A stretch of DNA of 7,646 nucleotides from Candidatus Zixiibacteriota bacterium (GTDB taxonomy: Bacteria > Zixibacteria > MSB-5A5 > GN15 > FEB-12): positions 1-7,646 of the forward strand of contig DAOWMZ010000070.1 in NCBI GenBank assembly GCA_030642845.1, written 5' to 3'. Below the pieces are notes generated by a model. The model was not told the origin of the DNA and did not search any database. It worked only from the letters and a program-made list of their open reading frames with translations. Each line of letters starts with the position of its first letter. Position 1 is the stretch's first letter. This document shows, piece after piece, positions 6,893 to 7,646 of the stretch. The position numbers were made by a program, and so were the translations under genes.

Positions 6893-7646
6893 TTACATAG
6901 ACGGTCTGGAATGTGATGAATTGACGCTTTCGGATAAGGCAAGTTGTTTTTTCATTGCACGTTTTCGATCATTGAAATCCAAAATGGTTTTTCTAACTCG
7001 AATAGATTTTGGAGTTACTTCAACCAGTTCATCATCTCTGATCCATTCCATTGCCTGCTCTAACGTCATCTTACGGGGGACATCAAGTTTGACACCAATA
7101 TCTTTTGTCGATTGCCGATGGTTAGTTAGATTTTTCCGTTTGGTTGGATTGCAGGTGAAATCCATATTTCTTGAATTCTCGCCGACTATTTGACCAACAT
7201 AAACTTTTTCTGTCGGATCAATAAACATGACCGCTCGTTCCTGAAGTCCTTCCAAAGCATAAGCAGTAGCAGGGCCAGTTTCGATGCTAACGACAGAACC
7301 TTTGGTTCCTGATAAAATATCACCACGCCACTTACCATAGCGAACAAAACGGGATGCCATAATTCCGAGACCGCGTGTATCTGTTAAAAACTCCGACCTG
7401 TATCCGATCAAACCGCGCGTAGGGATTTCAAATTCGATACGAATTGTATTAGTACCGGCATTCTCAACTGTTGTTAATTCACCTTTACGTCTGGCAAGTT
7501 TTTCAATGATGATTCCCTGATGTTCTTCGGGAACATCTATAATAAGCTGTTCTATCGGTTCCAAAACCTTATCGTTTTCATCGAGGCGAGTGATGACTTC
7601 CGGACGGGAAATTCAGAACTCAAGGCCTTCACGCCGCATTTCTTCA
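6893..7646 (-). CDS. typA: translational GTPase TypA/BipA, C-terminal part, interrupted by an in-frame TGA; runs off the window
   Basis: C-terminal region of the ribosome-associated GTPase TypA/BipA, an EF-G-like factor that helps 50S subunit assembly and stress or cold growth. The N-terminal GTPase domain lies beyond the right edge. The visible part covers the end of domain III, the EF-G domain V-like fold and the BipA-specific C-terminal domain. Diagnostic stretches are SRPEVI, EPIEQLIIDVPEEHQG, PTRGLIGYRSEF, GLQERAVMFI, VYVGQIVGENSR, KRKNLTNHRQST, MTLEQAMEWIRDDELVEVTP and KSIRVRK. The stop is TAA at 6895-6893. The frame upstream of LEPIEQL reads ISRPEVITRLDENDKV, then meets TGA at 7615-7613, then resumes in the same frame as EEMRREGLEF, which is also BipA-like. 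E. coli BipA has GYELAVSRPKVI here, so the TGA replaces a single variable residue with no frame change. It may be a recent nonsense mutation or a base-call error. A TTG at 7564 could be called as a start but lies inside the conserved protein. Confidence 0.88.

Noticed and set aside
7613..7615. TGA in bipA as evidence for a recoded genetic code (TGA = Trp)
   Set aside because: The position is not a Trp in BipA, Trp is encoded by TGG elsewhere in the window, no other long gene has an internal TGA, and the gene ending at 5655 uses TGA as its stop at the expected protein end.
7575..7615. TGA in bipA as a selenocysteine codon
   Set aside because: The residue is a variable, non-catalytic position in BipA, and I see no clear bacterial SECIS-type hairpin directly downstream of it on the coding strand.

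Overview
The window looks like a chromosomal segment of a moderately AT-rich, Gram-negative-type bacterium. It holds four complete genes, two genes cut by the window edges, and a repeat-rich patch. The source cannot be named from sequence alone. The receiver plus PEP-synthase-type ATP-grasp hybrid protein resembles proteins I associate with Bacteroidota/FCB-group and other environmental lineages, so an uncultured member of such a group is a reasonable but weak guess. Genes end in TAA or TGA and Trp is encoded by TGG, so the genetic code appears standard.

Layout. Bases 1-78 (minus) probably hold the start of a divergent gene that leaves the window. 326-976 (plus) is a NarL/LuxR-type response regulator whose phospho-acceptor Asp is replaced by Thr. 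1137-2495 (plus) is a complete glutamate dehydrogenase (gdhA) with a strong Shine-Dalgarno and a clear intrinsic terminator at 2526-2556. 2665-5655 (plus), with its own putative sigma70-type promoter, is a 996-residue protein. It has one degenerate and one intact receiver-like domain, then a PEP-synthase/PPDK-type ATP-grasp domain, but lacks the phospho-His swivel and the PEP/pyruvate barrel.

The right third is different. 5838-6599 (minus) is a 253-residue class III nucleotidyl cyclase-like protein resembling the cyclases of Pycsar antiphage systems, with no effector gene beside it. It is bracketed by two perfect 52-bp direct repeats (5728-5779 and 6818-6869) that carry a hairpin, and further hairpin repeats lie beside them: 5692-5718, and an inverted pair at 6737-6810. 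The arrangement suggests an accessory gene sitting in a cluster of dispersed palindromic repeats between core genes.

From 6893 to the right edge (minus) is the C-terminal part of the translational GTPase TypA/BipA. Its reading frame is broken by an in-frame TGA at 7613-7615, with BipA-like sequence on both sides.

How the genes relate: nitrogen assimilation (gdhA) and the PEP-synthase-like regulator are neighbours in the same orientation, but a terminator and a putative promoter separate them, so they are probably independent units. The most notable items are the orphan cyclase in its repeat bracket, the swivel-less ATP-grasp/receiver hybrid, the Asp-less response regulator and the interrupted bipA.
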